A DNA stretch of 64,000 nt from NCBI GenBank assembly GCA_024235015.1, contig JACKNG010000002.1, forward strand, positions 652,046-716,045, written 5' to 3'. The notes under the pieces are model-generated. The model searched no databases. It saw nothing but the letters and a program-made list of their open reading frames with translations, and was not told the DNA's origin. Every line of letters begins with the position of its first letter. Position 1 is the first letter of the stretch. The position numbers and the translations under genes are program-made. Shown one piece after another: positions 16,050 through 25,736 of the stretch. This DNA is from Gammaproteobacteria bacterium. Lineage in GTDB: Bacteria; Pseudomonadota; Gammaproteobacteria; Ga0077536.

Positions 16050-18127
16050 GTTCGTGGACTTCGATTGACCGCCCAGGTCGCTGGGCGGCCCGGGCGGTTC
16101 TCGCCCTCGTGCTCGCACTGTGCGTCCGGCCCGCCGCCGCCTTCGACGGCGAGACCGTCATCGTCACCGCGCGCAAGCAGGCCGAGCCACTGGCCGCCAT
16201 ACCGGGGCAGGTGCGCGCCTTCGATCACGACACGCTGGCGACCGTCGGCGTTGGCGATCTCGATGACTACGTGAAACTCGACCCGGCCCTGAGCCGCATC
16301 CGCAATGGCAACGACCAGGAAACCCTGTTGCTCATCCGGGGGGTGGGCAACTATGGACAGGCCGAACCGAGCGTGGGCGTGTTCGAGGACGGCGCCTGGC
16401 AGTTGAGCGGCGCGCAGGCGACTGGCCTCGTGTTCGATCTCGAACGCATCGAGGTGCTGCACGGGCCGCAGGGCGCGCTGTACGGCAAGAGCAGCACGGG
16501 CGGCGCCATCAACCTGGTGCGCCGGCGGCCGACGGCCGAACCGCAAGCGGGCGTGAGCGCGCGCGCCGGCGGTGATGGCCTGTTCGGCACCGAGGGCTTC
16601 GTCAGCGGCCCGCTGGGTGACTCCGACTTCGCCGCCCGCGCGGCCTGGCGCTACGACGAGTTCGATGGCTTCTTCACCAATACCTTTGACGGCCGCGCCA
16701 TCGATGCCGATCGCCACGCCGCCGGACGTGTGATGCTCGCCTGGCAGCTACGCAATGATTTCGATGCCCTGCTCACCCTCGCCGTGCGCGACCAGGCCCA
16801 GCGCGGCTTCGTGCTCCGCCGCACCAACGCGCCGGACAACTTCACCGGCCTGCCCTTCGCGCGCGACGCCCGCAACGACTTCGACACCGACGTGCTCGGC
16901 GCCGATCTGCAACTCACCTACACCGCGCCGCGCTTCACCCTGACCTCGATCACCGCCGTGCACGACGTGGCGCAGGATCTCAGCGTCGACCTCGACTACT
17001 CGGCGCAACCGATCTTCTTCGCCGAGCGCAACGACGAACGCGCCGGGCTGAGCGAGGAGCTGCGGCTGGCCTCGCCTGCGGGGCAGGCCTGGCAGTGGCT
17101 GCTGGGCGGCTACTGGCTGGACGTCGACGGCGACTACGCGCAATCCATCCACGCCCGCGACGCCCATGGCCCGACCCTGTTCGCCATCGAGAGCGATACG
17201 CGCGCCGAGACCCGCGCGCTGTTCGGCTCGCTGGAGGTGCCGCTGGGCTTCGACCTCTACGCCGGCGCGGCGCTACGCTACGACCACGAGTGGCGACGCG
17301 CGAACCAGGGCGGCGTGCGCCAGGTCGTGCGCTTCGACGACGGCTCGGCGCAAGTGACGCTCGGCTGGCGGCCGCGCGAGGCGGTGCAGGTCTATGCGAG
17401 CTTCGCGCGCATGTTCAAGCCGGGCGGCATCAACAGCGGCACCGGCACGGTCTTCGCCGCCGAGACGACGCAGAGCGGTGAACTCGGTTTCAAGTGGGCC
17501 AATGCCCGTCTCGCCGTCGAAGGCGCTTACTACCGCACCCACATCGACGACGCGCAAAACCTCGACCTCGACCGCCTCGCCTTCGCCGAGGTCACCTCGA
17601 ACAAGGGCAACGTACGCATCGTCGGCGCCGAACTCGCGCTGCGTGCCCGGCTCGGCGATCACGCCGAACTCGGCCTCGCCGGCACCGTCAACGATGCCGA
17701 TTACGACGACTACCGCCCGTTTCGCTTCGGCCCGCGTGGGCCGGCGACCTACGATCTCTCCGGCAACGGCGTGCAGTGGGTGGCCGAGTACGCCGTCGCC
17801 GGCACGCTGCACCTGCACCATGCCGTGACCCTGGCCGGCCTGCCCGCCGAGGCCTTCATGAACCTCGCCCTCGACCTCACCGGCCCGCGCCCCTGGGACG
17901 ACTTCGCCGTCAACGAATCACCCCGTTACGCCGTGCTCGATCTCCGCACCGGCTTCGAGACGCGCGCTCACCACGCGCGCCTGAGTGTGTTCGTCGACAA
18001 CCTGCTCGACGAGGGCTACTACACGAACTACGTGGCGGGGTTCACCTTTCCGTTTGCCGGGGGCAGCGACCTCGGCGCGCCGGGGCGGCCGCGGCTGGTG
18101 GGGGTGGAGTTCGACTGGCGGTATTGA
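16046..18127 (+). CDS. TonB-dependent outer-membrane receptor
   Basis: The 693-residue receptor has a signal peptide (ALVLALCVRPAAAFDG), a TonB box-like ETVIVTARKQ right after it, and a plug domain (LLLIRGVGNYGQAEPSVGVFEDGAW, GPQGALYGKSSTGGAINLVRR). A beta-barrel ends in an aromatic terminus (VEFDWRY). There is no N-terminal signalling extension, so it does not belong to the FecA-like sigma/anti-sigma class. The plug resembles receptors for organic compounds more than classical siderophore receptors. Cotranscription with three LuxR regulators suggests uptake of a compound sensed by them. Confidence 0.9.
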   Translation: MSSWTSIDRPGRWAARAVLALVLALCVRPAAAFDGETVIVTARKQAEPLAAIPGQVRAFDHDTLATVGVGDLDDYVKLDPALSRIRNGNDQETLLLIRGVGNYGQAEPSVGVFEDGAWQLSGAQATGLVFDLERIEVLHGPQGALYGKSSTGGAINLVRRRPTAEPQAGVSARAGGDGLFGTEGFVSGPLGDSDFAARAAWRYDEFDGFFTNTFDGRAIDADRHAAGRVMLAWQLRNDFDALLTLAVRDQAQRGFVLRRTNAPDNFTGLPFARDARNDFDTDVLGADLQLTYTAPRFTLTSITAVHDVAQDLSVDLDYSAQPIFFAERNDERAGLSEELRLASPAGQAWQWLLGGYWLDVDGDYAQSIHARDAHGPTLFAIESDTRAETRALFGSLEVPLGFDLYAGAALRYDHEWRRANQGGVRQVVRFDDGSAQVTLGWRPREAVQVYASFARMFKPGGINSGTGTVFAAETTQSGELGFKWANARLAVEGAYYRTHIDDAQNLDLDRLAFAEVTSNKGNVRIVGAELALRARLGDHAELGLAGTVNDADYDDYRPFRFGPRGPATYDLSGNGVQWVAEYAVAGTLHLHHAVTLAGLPAEAFMNLALDLTGPRPWDDFAVNESPRYAVLDLRTGFETRAHHARLSVFVDNLLDEGYYTNYVAGFTFPFAGGSDLGAPGRPRLVGVEFDWRY

Positions 18128-18336
18128 GCCGGGCTAGCTGCTCAGAGCGGGCCGGTTCGATGTGCGCGACCGTACTGGCGTGGACGGTCGGGAAGCCGGT
18201 CATGGAGGTCGGCCCTGCATGCGATGCCGGATCGTTGGGTTCCTCGGAGGTTCGCGACCAAACCCGGAACGGATCAGTGCATCCAGGATGCAGTTTCCTC
18301 GCTTGATGCGAGCGACGGTCGGCTGCAGGCAGAATC

Positions 18337-18364
18337 TTGAAGTGAACTACGACGTAACTACAAT
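18337..18364 (+). promoter_or_regulatory. Promoter and direct repeats for brnTA
   Basis: TTGAAG (18337-18342), a 16-base spacer and TACAAT (18359-18364) form a good sigma-70 promoter 6 bases before the toxin start. Two direct copies of AACTAC (18345-18350 and 18356-18361), 11 bases apart, lie inside the spacer and could be the site where BrnA represses. Confidence 0.6.
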
Positions 18365-18370
18365 CATTCG

Positions 18371-18664
18371 GTGAGCGACATTCGCTTCGAGTGGGCCTCC
18401 CTCAAGGAGCGAGCAAACGCCCGCAAGCACGGCGTGACCTTTACAAAAGCACGGTCGGTGTTCTTCGACGAGAACGGCCACGTCGTTCACGATCCGGACC
18501 ATTCGGCTGACGCGGACAGATTCATCATCCTCGGCCTCGGCAGCCCCGGCCGTACCCTCGTCGTCTGTCACCGCCGCCGCGAGGCCGGCGACGTCATCCG
18601 AATCATCTCCGCACGCAGGGCAACCCGTGCCGAGCGCGCCCAGTACACGGCGAGAATGCGATGA
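18371..18664 (+). CDS. brnT: BrnT-type ribonuclease toxin
   Basis: This 97-residue DUF497/BrnT protein shows the hallmark FEWASLKERANARKHGVTFTKA and the C-terminal VIRIISARRATRAERAQYT, with the RISARRA-type motif. BrnT is a RelE-fold ribonuclease whose cleavage of RNA halts growth. It starts with GTG just behind a promoter, and overlaps the antitoxin gene by 4 bases (ATGA). The toxin-first order is normal for this family. Confidence 0.93.
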   Translation: MSDIRFEWASLKERANARKHGVTFTKARSVFFDENGHVVHDPDHSADADRFIILGLGSPGRTLVVCHRRREAGDVIRIISARRATRAERAQYTARMR

Positions 18665-18906
18665 AGAAGGAATGCGACTTCTCTGGCGCCAGGCGTAACC
18701 CCTACGCCAGGCGCCTCAAGAAACAGATCACGATTCGCCTCGAAGAAGCGACGATTGACTACTTCAAGGAACTGGCCGAGCAGATGGACATGCCGTACCA
18801 GACCTTGATCAACCTGTATCTGCGGGACTGCGCCGATAGCGGTCGCAATCTCAGGCCCAAGTGGGTGGATACGGCACCCGACAAGGTGGCGGAGTCGGAG
18901 ACCTAA
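18661..18906 (+). CDS. brnA: BrnA-type antitoxin
   Basis: This 81-residue antitoxin has a basic N-terminal region (NPYARRLKKQ) followed by a ribbon-helix-helix segment (ITIRLEEATIDYFKELAEQ, MPYQTLINLYLRDCA). The latter is typical of BrnA/CopG-like DNA-binding antitoxins. It binds and neutralises BrnT and represses the pair. It is translationally coupled to brnT. Confidence 0.92.
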   Translation: MKKECDFSGARRNPYARRLKKQITIRLEEATIDYFKELAEQMDMPYQTLINLYLRDCADSGRNLRPKWVDTAPDKVAESET

Positions 18907-18998
18907 GGGGGCCAGCCTGTCTTTGCCTGCAGCTGTTATCTAAACGCGTATGGCAATCTCGAGGCTCGCAATGTGGCGAACAGTCCCCGAAACTTCGT

Positions 18999-19997
18999 TT
19001 AGGAACCAGTTGTCGAGGCGGAGTAGGTACGTCGCCGCGCAGTAGCCAACCCAACGACCGCTACGACACAGAGAATCTCAGTGCCCGGCTCGGGAATGGG
19101 CATTTCCAGTCCAAGAGCAAGAGTTGCCCCCGACAATTTGAAGAACGATGAGGATTGATTGGCGCTGTGGACGTACAACGTATCGTTGAATGCGTCGTAG
19201 GTCGCGTTGTTTATATAAATGTCGTTATTGTCGACGACTTCGAAACCGGTCAACGTAAAGTCAACGTATTCGACCAAACCGGTTGACGCGTTTACTCGCT
19301 TTGAGATCTGGCCATCGGTGTAGTCGTCGCCGAGGAAAATGTAGTTTGAAATGGCGAAGGCGAAACCGGGATTCTGCGAGGAATTGAACGGCGGCGACGA
19401 CTCGATAGAGAAGGTCACGGTACTCAGTAGATTTAGCGCGTAGTCGTAGGTGCTGATCTGCCAATCGTCGGTATTGACGCCCTCTACGCTACCCACGACA
19501 TACAAGTTCACACCATCGCTCATGGCGTTTACAGAAGAGAACCCTCCCCAGTCGAACCTATCAATCGCCAGACCGCCCATACCGACTACGTCAACGGCAG
19601 TTAGTTCAGCGCCGGAAGGTCCGGACAGTTTGCTCAATCTCGCATCGATAGGCTCATTGAAAGGACCGCTCAAATGCATGGACGAACGAGCGAAGACTGA
19701 ACCGTCGTGAGCCGCCATATAGGTACCCCAAAGGTTCGTGTCGCCGACGGTTACCGAAGCAGGAGAATCTGCCTCGAAAGCTGTGGCGGTCTCATAGCGA
19801 GTCCAGGTCGTGGGACTGTTCCCATCTCCGTACCCCGGACCAAAACCGTTCTTCTGGTAAACCTCGCCGGTTACCGAGTCGACGGCGATTCCCAGGTGGC
19901 TCGAAGCATCCGAGCGTACGAAGGTCATCGCTAGGGGGGTCGCGAATGACGAGAAGCTCCCACAAAGAAGCAGTGCCGCTACCAGATTGAATTTCAT
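18999..19997 (-). CDS. Internal start: second PEP-CTERM protein of the joined frame
   Basis: The ATG at 19997 has its own ribosome binding site (GAGGG, CAA, ATG) and starts a normal signal peptide. The downstream half can therefore be made as a separate 332-residue protein even though no stop codon precedes it. Its body (SVTGEVYQKNGFG, DGSVFARSSMHLSG, DDWQISTYDYALN) suggests repeated beta blades, as in secreted propeller-like proteins. Function is unknown. Confidence 0.6.
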   Translation of the reverse strand: MKFNLVAALLLCGSFSSFATPLAMTFVRSDASSHLGIAVDSVTGEVYQKNGFGPGYGDGNSPTTWTRYETATAFEADSPASVTVGDTNLWGTYMAAHDGSVFARSSMHLSGPFNEPIDARLSKLSGPSGAELTAVDVVGMGGLAIDRFDWGGFSSVNAMSDGVNLYVVGSVEGVNTDDWQISTYDYALNLLSTVTFSIESSPPFNSSQNPGFAFAISNYIFLGDDYTDGQISKRVNASTGLVEYVDFTLTGFEVVDNNDIYINNATYDAFNDTLYVHSANQSSSFFKLSGATLALGLEMPIPEPGTEILCVVAVVGLATARRRTYSASTTGS

Positions 19998-20633
19998 TTG
20001 CCCTCGCCGCTGGACCGCAAAACGTCGGGGGCAGCAGACTATGATGCCGAGCGCAACCAAGCTGAGTACCAGTGAAGCCGGCTCTGGCACAGGACTGATC
20101 ACCGGCGGCAGCTGAGCGTTGACAGTAATGCGGAAAGTGTCCCGCGTCGCGACGTATACACCGCCGTTCAAGGGCAACAATCGAGACGCGTCGATCACCG
20201 CGTACTCGACGTCAAAGGTTCCAACCGAGTCGATGCCGAACGACACCAGATCCAACCAGGTGAACGTTCGCGGCGCACCGATCGCGAACTCCGCGTCGGG
20301 GACGTAGAACAAACCATCGACCCCGAACCCGCTGACGACGTCGACGAAGTTGATACCGATGTCGGTGGCGTTGGTCGCCGCGGTGAAGTCGAGCGTCAGG
20401 TTTTCGCCCAGTTGCAGATTGATATCGCCAGGATTGGCCGCTCCCGGGAGGATGACCGGTTGTGCGCCCGAATCAGCAACGCACCCAACGGTGGGAACAA
20501 GTGCCTGGACCGTCGCCGGGTTGCCGTCGTCGCAATTGACCACCTGGCCACCGACAAAGCCGACAGGAATCGCGAGAACTTTGCATGCCGTGGTCAGCAT
20601 GATCAGTACGAACATGGATCGAATCGATGTCAT
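18999..20633 (-). CDS. Two PEP-CTERM proteins joined in one open frame
   Basis: From the ATG 20633 (AAGGAG nine bases upstream) one frame of 544 codons runs without a stop through two complete PEP-CTERM proteins. Residues 1-212 have a signal peptide (MTSIRSMFVLIMLTTAC), a beta-rich body and a full sorting signal: VPEPASLVLSLVALGIIVCC, then PRR. Residue 213 is a Met opening a second signal peptide (MKFNLVAALLLCGSFSSFA), a beta-propeller-like body, and a second sorting signal beginning IPEPG and ending RRR. A normal operon would have a stop between them. The cause may be a lost stop, a sequencing slip, or true fusion. Confidence 0.7.
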   Translation of the reverse strand: MTSIRSMFVLIMLTTACKVLAIPVGFVGGQVVNCDDGNPATVQALVPTVGCVADSGAQPVILPGAANPGDINLQLGENLTLDFTAATNATDIGINFVDVVSGFGVDGLFYVPDAEFAIGAPRTFTWLDLVSFGIDSVGTFDVEYAVIDASRLLPLNGGVYVATRDTFRITVNAQLPPVISPVPEPASLVLSLVALGIIVCCPRRFAVQRRGQMKFNLVAALLLCGSFSSFATPLAMTFVRSDASSHLGIAVDSVTGEVYQKNGFGPGYGDGNSPTTWTRYETATAFEADSPASVTVGDTNLWGTYMAAHDGSVFARSSMHLSGPFNEPIDARLSKLSGPSGAELTAVDVVGMGGLAIDRFDWGGFSSVNAMSDGVNLYVVGSVEGVNTDDWQISTYDYALNLLSTVTFSIESSPPFNSSQNPGFAFAISNYIFLGDDYTDGQISKRVNASTGLVEYVDFTLTGFEVVDNNDIYINNATYDAFNDTLYVHSANQSSSFFKLSGATLALGLEMPIPEPGTEILCVVAVVGLATARRRTYSASTTGS

Positions 20634-20839
20634 GGAAAGTTTCTCCTTCATCGGGCTTGTACTGCGGCCGGATGCACCCGCGCCCGCTCCCCGAACCTCC
20701 CATCCCGCCTTTTCGCCAGTCGGTTCGAGTGAATCCGGCTGGCCTCTAATGCCCGACGGTGGCGGGCATGACGGGTCGGACGGGAAGAGGAAGGGGTCGC
20801 GGCGAGCATTCAGGGCCTGAGATATCCGTCCACGCACTT

Positions 20840-20856
20840 ACCAAGTTACGTGCCAA
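20840..20856 (-). promoter_or_regulatory. Sigma-54 (-24/-12) promoter
   Basis: On the minus strand TTGGCACGTAACTTGGT matches the RpoN consensus TTGGCACG-N4-TTGCT at every defined position but one (G for C in the -12 element). It points to the joined PEP-CTERM gene about 210 bases downstream. Leader length is close to that of the 12281 promoter. Confidence 0.68.
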
Positions 20857-20948
20857 CTCCCGCTCGACACTCAAATTCAGCGGCTTAGGTGGCAACCATG
20901 GGGACGCATCCTGACGGCGATGACACCCTTGGCAACTCGCCCGTGTCA

Positions 20949-21073
20949 CCCGGATGGGCAATACGGCGCGTCGAACGCGCGCGCTGCCTCGTAAAACAAC
21001 CACTTGGCACTGAGTCAGCGTGCGAATGTGACGCCCGGCACGGCCATTGAACCGCTCTCCCCCGGATGGGCAA
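20949..21073. promoter_or_regulatory. Two copies of the CCCGGATGGGCAA box
   Basis: Identical 13-base boxes at 20949-20961 and 21061-21073 lie about 93 and 205 bases upstream of the sigma-54 promoter at 20856. A related box (CCCATATGGGCAA) lies about 90 bases upstream of the promoter at 12281. The placement fits an enhancer for the RpoN activator. Apart from these boxes, the sigma-54 site and the Fur-type promoter, 20634-21162 holds only leader sequence. Confidence 0.5.
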
Positions 21074-21104
21074 GAGTTCGTGCGTCAGTTCACCTGCAAA
21101 TTAT

Positions 21105-21132
21105 TGCGATTGAGAATCATTCGCGTTAATGT
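21105..21132 (+). promoter_or_regulatory. Fur box over a sigma-70 promoter
   Basis: GCGATTGAGAATCATTCGC (21106-21124) matches the 19-bp Fur consensus at 13 positions, including the core TGA-AATCATT. It sits between a -35 (TTGCGA, 21105-21110) and a -10 (TAATGT, 21127-21132), so iron-loaded Fur would block transcription of the small gene at 21163. Confidence 0.75.
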
Positions 21133-21162
21133 ACGGGCTCGATTCACGAGGAGCGCCCGCCC

Positions 21163-21444
21163 ATGCCACCCGAAGATGCCGACACCCAGGCCGTCCCCGT
21201 CACCGCCCTGCACGCCAGTTCCATCCGCGCCATGAGCGAGTTCGTGCTGAACCCCACGCCGCAGATGGCCGGGGTGGTGGTGCGCCTGCTCGGCCTGCTC
21301 GCCGAGCACCCGGAGCGCTTCCGCGCGCCCTGCGGCCACAACGTCTACCAGCGCGCGCTGCTGACCTGGCAGCACGTGCTCGCCCACCTGCCGGCCGGCG
21401 ATGGCGAATCGCGGTCGCTCGCACCGGTCGTCTCCCTGCACTGA
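21163..21444 (+). CDS. Small Fur-controlled protein, function unknown
   Basis: The 93-residue protein is preceded by a GAGGAG-type ribosome binding site and a Fur box promoter. It has no signal peptide or membrane segment and is predicted mostly helical (FVLNPTPQMAGVVVRLLGLLAEHPERF, split by prolines). Two notable residues are Cys and His in APCGHNVYQ. I do not recognise the family. The control region suggests expression under iron limitation, with a possible role in iron or haem handling. The next gene (21554) is an acyl-CoA synthetase that probably has its own start signals. Confidence 0.75.
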   Translation: MPPEDADTQAVPVTALHASSIRAMSEFVLNPTPQMAGVVVRLLGLLAEHPERFRAPCGHNVYQRALLTWQHVLAHLPAGDGESRSLAPVVSLH

Positions 21445-21553
21445 CGCAACGGCCATCCGCGAACAGCCGTCCGTGCCGCCCGGGGCGGCCGGCTTATACT
21501 CCCGGGCCGGGCGCCGCACGCGGCGGCGCCGCCAACGAGGGGAGACATTGCGG

Positions 21554-23209
<1,656 letters not shown>

Positions 23210-23223
23210 ACGCCGTGCCTCGA

Positions 23224-24045
23224 TCAGGCGGCGGCGCTGCGCCGCCGACCCAGCAGCCCGGCCAGCGCCGAGATCATCAGCCAGGTCGCGGCCGGCAGCG
23301 GTACCGCCGCCGGCGCACCGGTCAGGACTTCGACCGCGCCGAAGGTGACGCCGAAGCTACCCGACTGCAGCGGACCGAATAGCGGCGGTAAGGCATCGCT
23401 GCGCAGGAACAGCGAGACCAGCAGGTCACTCTCGGTCCAGCCGTTCTGCCGGCCGCCGAAGCTGCCGCTGACGGTCGGCACGAGGCTGCCCTGGGATGTG
23501 CTGTAGCCGAAGGTGACGTCACCGCTGACCGCCTCGTAGCCGACGAACAAGCGGCCGCTGGGGGCAAGGGCTGCGCCGAGTGGCGCGAGGGTGGAGACGT
23601 CGTTGGTGCGCGCGGCGCCGCCGAAGGCCAGCGGCGCACCGTTGAGGAAGGTGAGCACGGCGCCGCCCGAGTTGGCGCCGCCGGCATCTTCACCGAAACC
23701 GAGGCCGATGGCGGTGACGCCGACCGGGTCGGTACCCGTGACGGCGTAGTCGACGGCGAGGCTGAAATCGGCCGTGGGTGAGAAGTACCAACCCGCGGTG
23801 GAGGCGCCGACGGTCCCACCATCGACACTCTGGTAACCGATGTCGACCCCGGCCGGGACCGAGCCGCTGGCCTGCAGCGTGACCGCGGTGGCACTGTCGA
23901 CGTTGGCCGACATGCCGGCGTGGGGCGGATCCTCGACCAGGGTCCAGGCGTCGTAAGTGCCGAGGGTGGCCGCGGAGAGGGGACCGGCGGCGACGAAGAG
24001 CAGGACGCAGGCAGGCAGAACATGCATCGGGGACGAACGTCGCAT
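23224..24045 (-). CDS. PEP-CTERM surface protein, function unknown
   Basis: This 273-residue protein has a signal peptide (MRRSSPMHVLPACVLLFVAA ... LSAATLG) and a beta-sandwich-like body rich in Gly, Ser and Thr without Cys in the mature part. It carries a VPLP-type sorting signal (VPLPAATWLMISALAGLLG, then RRRS). The start is supported by TGGAGA six bases upstream. It is convergent with the acyl-CoA synthetase and divergent from the HpaB-like gene. I saw no sigma-54 site in front of it. Confidence 0.82.
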   Translation of the reverse strand: MRRSSPMHVLPACVLLFVAAGPLSAATLGTYDAWTLVEDPPHAGMSANVDSATAVTLQASGSVPAGVDIGYQSVDGGTVGASTAGWYFSPTADFSLAVDYAVTGTDPVGVTAIGLGFGEDAGGANSGGAVLTFLNGAPLAFGGAARTNDVSTLAPLGAALAPSGRLFVGYEAVSGDVTFGYSTSQGSLVPTVSGSFGGRQNGWTESDLLVSLFLRSDALPPLFGPLQSGSFGVTFGAVEVLTGAPAAVPLPAATWLMISALAGLLGRRRSAAA

Positions 24046-24328
24046 GGCAATCTCCAGAGACGGCAGTCGGTCGGATCGTGCCGCGAGCAGGCCTCGACGG
24101 CCTGACGACCCTATGCCTTTTGCGCGACACCCGAAAGTAAAATATCGTCACGGTGCCGGTTGCCCCGCAGAGCCGGCGGCGAGCGGCACCATCCGCCATG
24201 CCGCGCTTCAGCCAAGGGGAGCCCTGGAGCCCGGTCGACGTCGCCGCGCTGCGGCGCGCGCCTCTGACGCCGCGGTTCTGCGCCCGCCGCTCAGCCGGCC
24301 CCCCCAACACAACCAGGAGAACTTGCCC

Positions 24329-25735
24329 ATGGGTCTCAAGACCGCTGCCGAATACCGCGCCTCGCTCAACGACGGACGCGTCATCTACTGGGGCGGCGAG
24401 AAGATCACGGACGTCACCTCGCACCCGCGTTTCCAGGTCCCGCTCGAAGTCGCGTGCAGCGACTATGCCTACGACGACCCGGACATCCGCGATCTCATCA
24501 CCTACGAGACCGAGGACGGCACCCTCGCCCACCGTGTCTACCAGGTGCCGCGCACGGTGGAAGAGCTGCACAAGCGCCTCGCGCTGGGTCGCCAGATGTC
24601 GATCGTCGGTGGCGTCACCGGCGTCTACATGGCGCTGCTGCAGATCAAGGATCGGCTGGCCGCGATCAACCCGCAGTTCGCCGAGAACATCGAGAACATG
24701 TACCGCTACGCGCGTGACAACGACCTGCGCGCGGCCGAGGTCATCACCGACGCCAAGGGCGACCGCTCGAAGAAGGCGCATGAGCAGCTCGATCCCGATC
24801 TCTACGTGCGCATCGTCGAGCGCCGCACCGACGGCATCGTGGTGCGCGGCGCCAAGCTGCACATCACCGGCGCGCCGCTGGTCCACGAACTGGTGGTGAT
24901 GCCGACCAAGTCGATGCGCGAGGACGAGGCCGACTATGCCGTCGCCTTCTCCATCCCGGTCAACACCCCGGGGGTGAAGATCATCGCGCGCAGCTTCGCC
25001 GCGGCCGAACTCAACGCTTTCGACTACCCGGCCAGCGCGCATCACTCCATGCCCGAGGGTTTCGTCGTCTTCGACGACGTCTTCGTGCCCTGGGACCGCG
25101 TCTTCCTCGCCGGTGAATGGCAGATGGCGGGCGCTTTCGCCGCCTCGCTCGGCCTGTGGGAGCGCACGCTCGGGCTGGTCATGGCGGCCTACGAGGCGGA
25201 GTTGATGGTGGGCCTGGCTGACCTCGTCACCGAGGCCCAGGGCAAGGAGCGCGACCCGCACGTGCAGGACGCCATCTCCGAGCTCATCTGCTACGCCGAG
25301 ATGATCCGCATGGGCATCGACCACGCCTGCGCCAACTACGAGACCACCGCCGACGGCATGCTGCATCCCAACATCCTCGGCATCAACGTCACCAAGTACT
25401 ACTACGCGTCGAACTTCCACAGCATGGTGAAACAGCTGCACGATGTCGCCGGCGGGCTGGTCATCACCCTGCCGGAGGAAGCCGATCTCAGGCACCCCGA
25501 GGCCGGCGCCTACCTGCGCAAGTACATGGCGGCCAAGCCCGACACCGACGTCGAGCAGCGCATGCGCGTGTTCAACCTCATCCGCGACATGACCGCCGAT
25601 GCGCTGGGCGGCTGGTACCTGGTGACGGCCCTGCAGGCCGGCGGCGGGCTCAAGGCCCAGCGCATCATGATGGCGCGCACCTACAACATGGCCAAGGCAC
25701 GCCAGGAAGCGCTGCGCGCGGCCGGCGCGCTGTAA
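24329..25735 (+). CDS. 4-hydroxyphenylacetate 3-hydroxylase (HpaB) family flavoprotein
   Basis: The 468-residue protein has the HpaB/4-hydroxybutyryl-CoA dehydratase fold: AAEYRASLNDGRVIYWGGEKI at the N-terminus, a central PVNTPGVKIIARSFAA, and FVVFDDVFVPWDRVFLAGEW. The dehydratase branch needs a CxxxC pair near residue 100 and His/Cys near 290 for its 4Fe-4S cluster. Here the corresponding stretch (MSIVGGVTGVYMALLQ) has no Cys, so an FADH2-using monooxygenase or a related acyl-CoA enzyme is more likely. No partner flavin reductase lies nearby. ATG 24329 follows AGGAGA by 8 bases. Confidence 0.8.
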   Translation: MGLKTAAEYRASLNDGRVIYWGGEKITDVTSHPRFQVPLEVACSDYAYDDPDIRDLITYETEDGTLAHRVYQVPRTVEELHKRLALGRQMSIVGGVTGVYMALLQIKDRLAAINPQFAENIENMYRYARDNDLRAAEVITDAKGDRSKKAHEQLDPDLYVRIVERRTDGIVVRGAKLHITGAPLVHELVVMPTKSMREDEADYAVAFSIPVNTPGVKIIARSFAAAELNAFDYPASAHHSMPEGFVVFDDVFVPWDRVFLAGEWQMAGAFAASLGLWERTLGLVMAAYEAELMVGLADLVTEAQGKERDPHVQDAISELICYAEMIRMGIDHACANYETTADGMLHPNILGINVTKYYYASNFHSMVKQLHDVAGGLVITLPEEADLRHPEAGAYLRKYMAAKPDTDVEQRMRVFNLIRDMTADALGGWYLVTALQAGGGLKAQRIMMARTYNMAKARQEALRAAGAL

Positions 25736-25736
25736 C

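Noticed and set aside
21004..21021. Plus-strand sigma-54 site TTGGCACTGAGTCAGCGT before the Fur-controlled gene
   Set aside because: GG-N10-GC spacing is right, but the -12 element reads CAGC rather than TTGC, and a good sigma-70/Fur promoter exists for that gene.
24329..25735. 4-hydroxybutyryl-CoA dehydratase assignment
   Set aside because: The CxxxC ligands of the 4Fe-4S cluster are missing.
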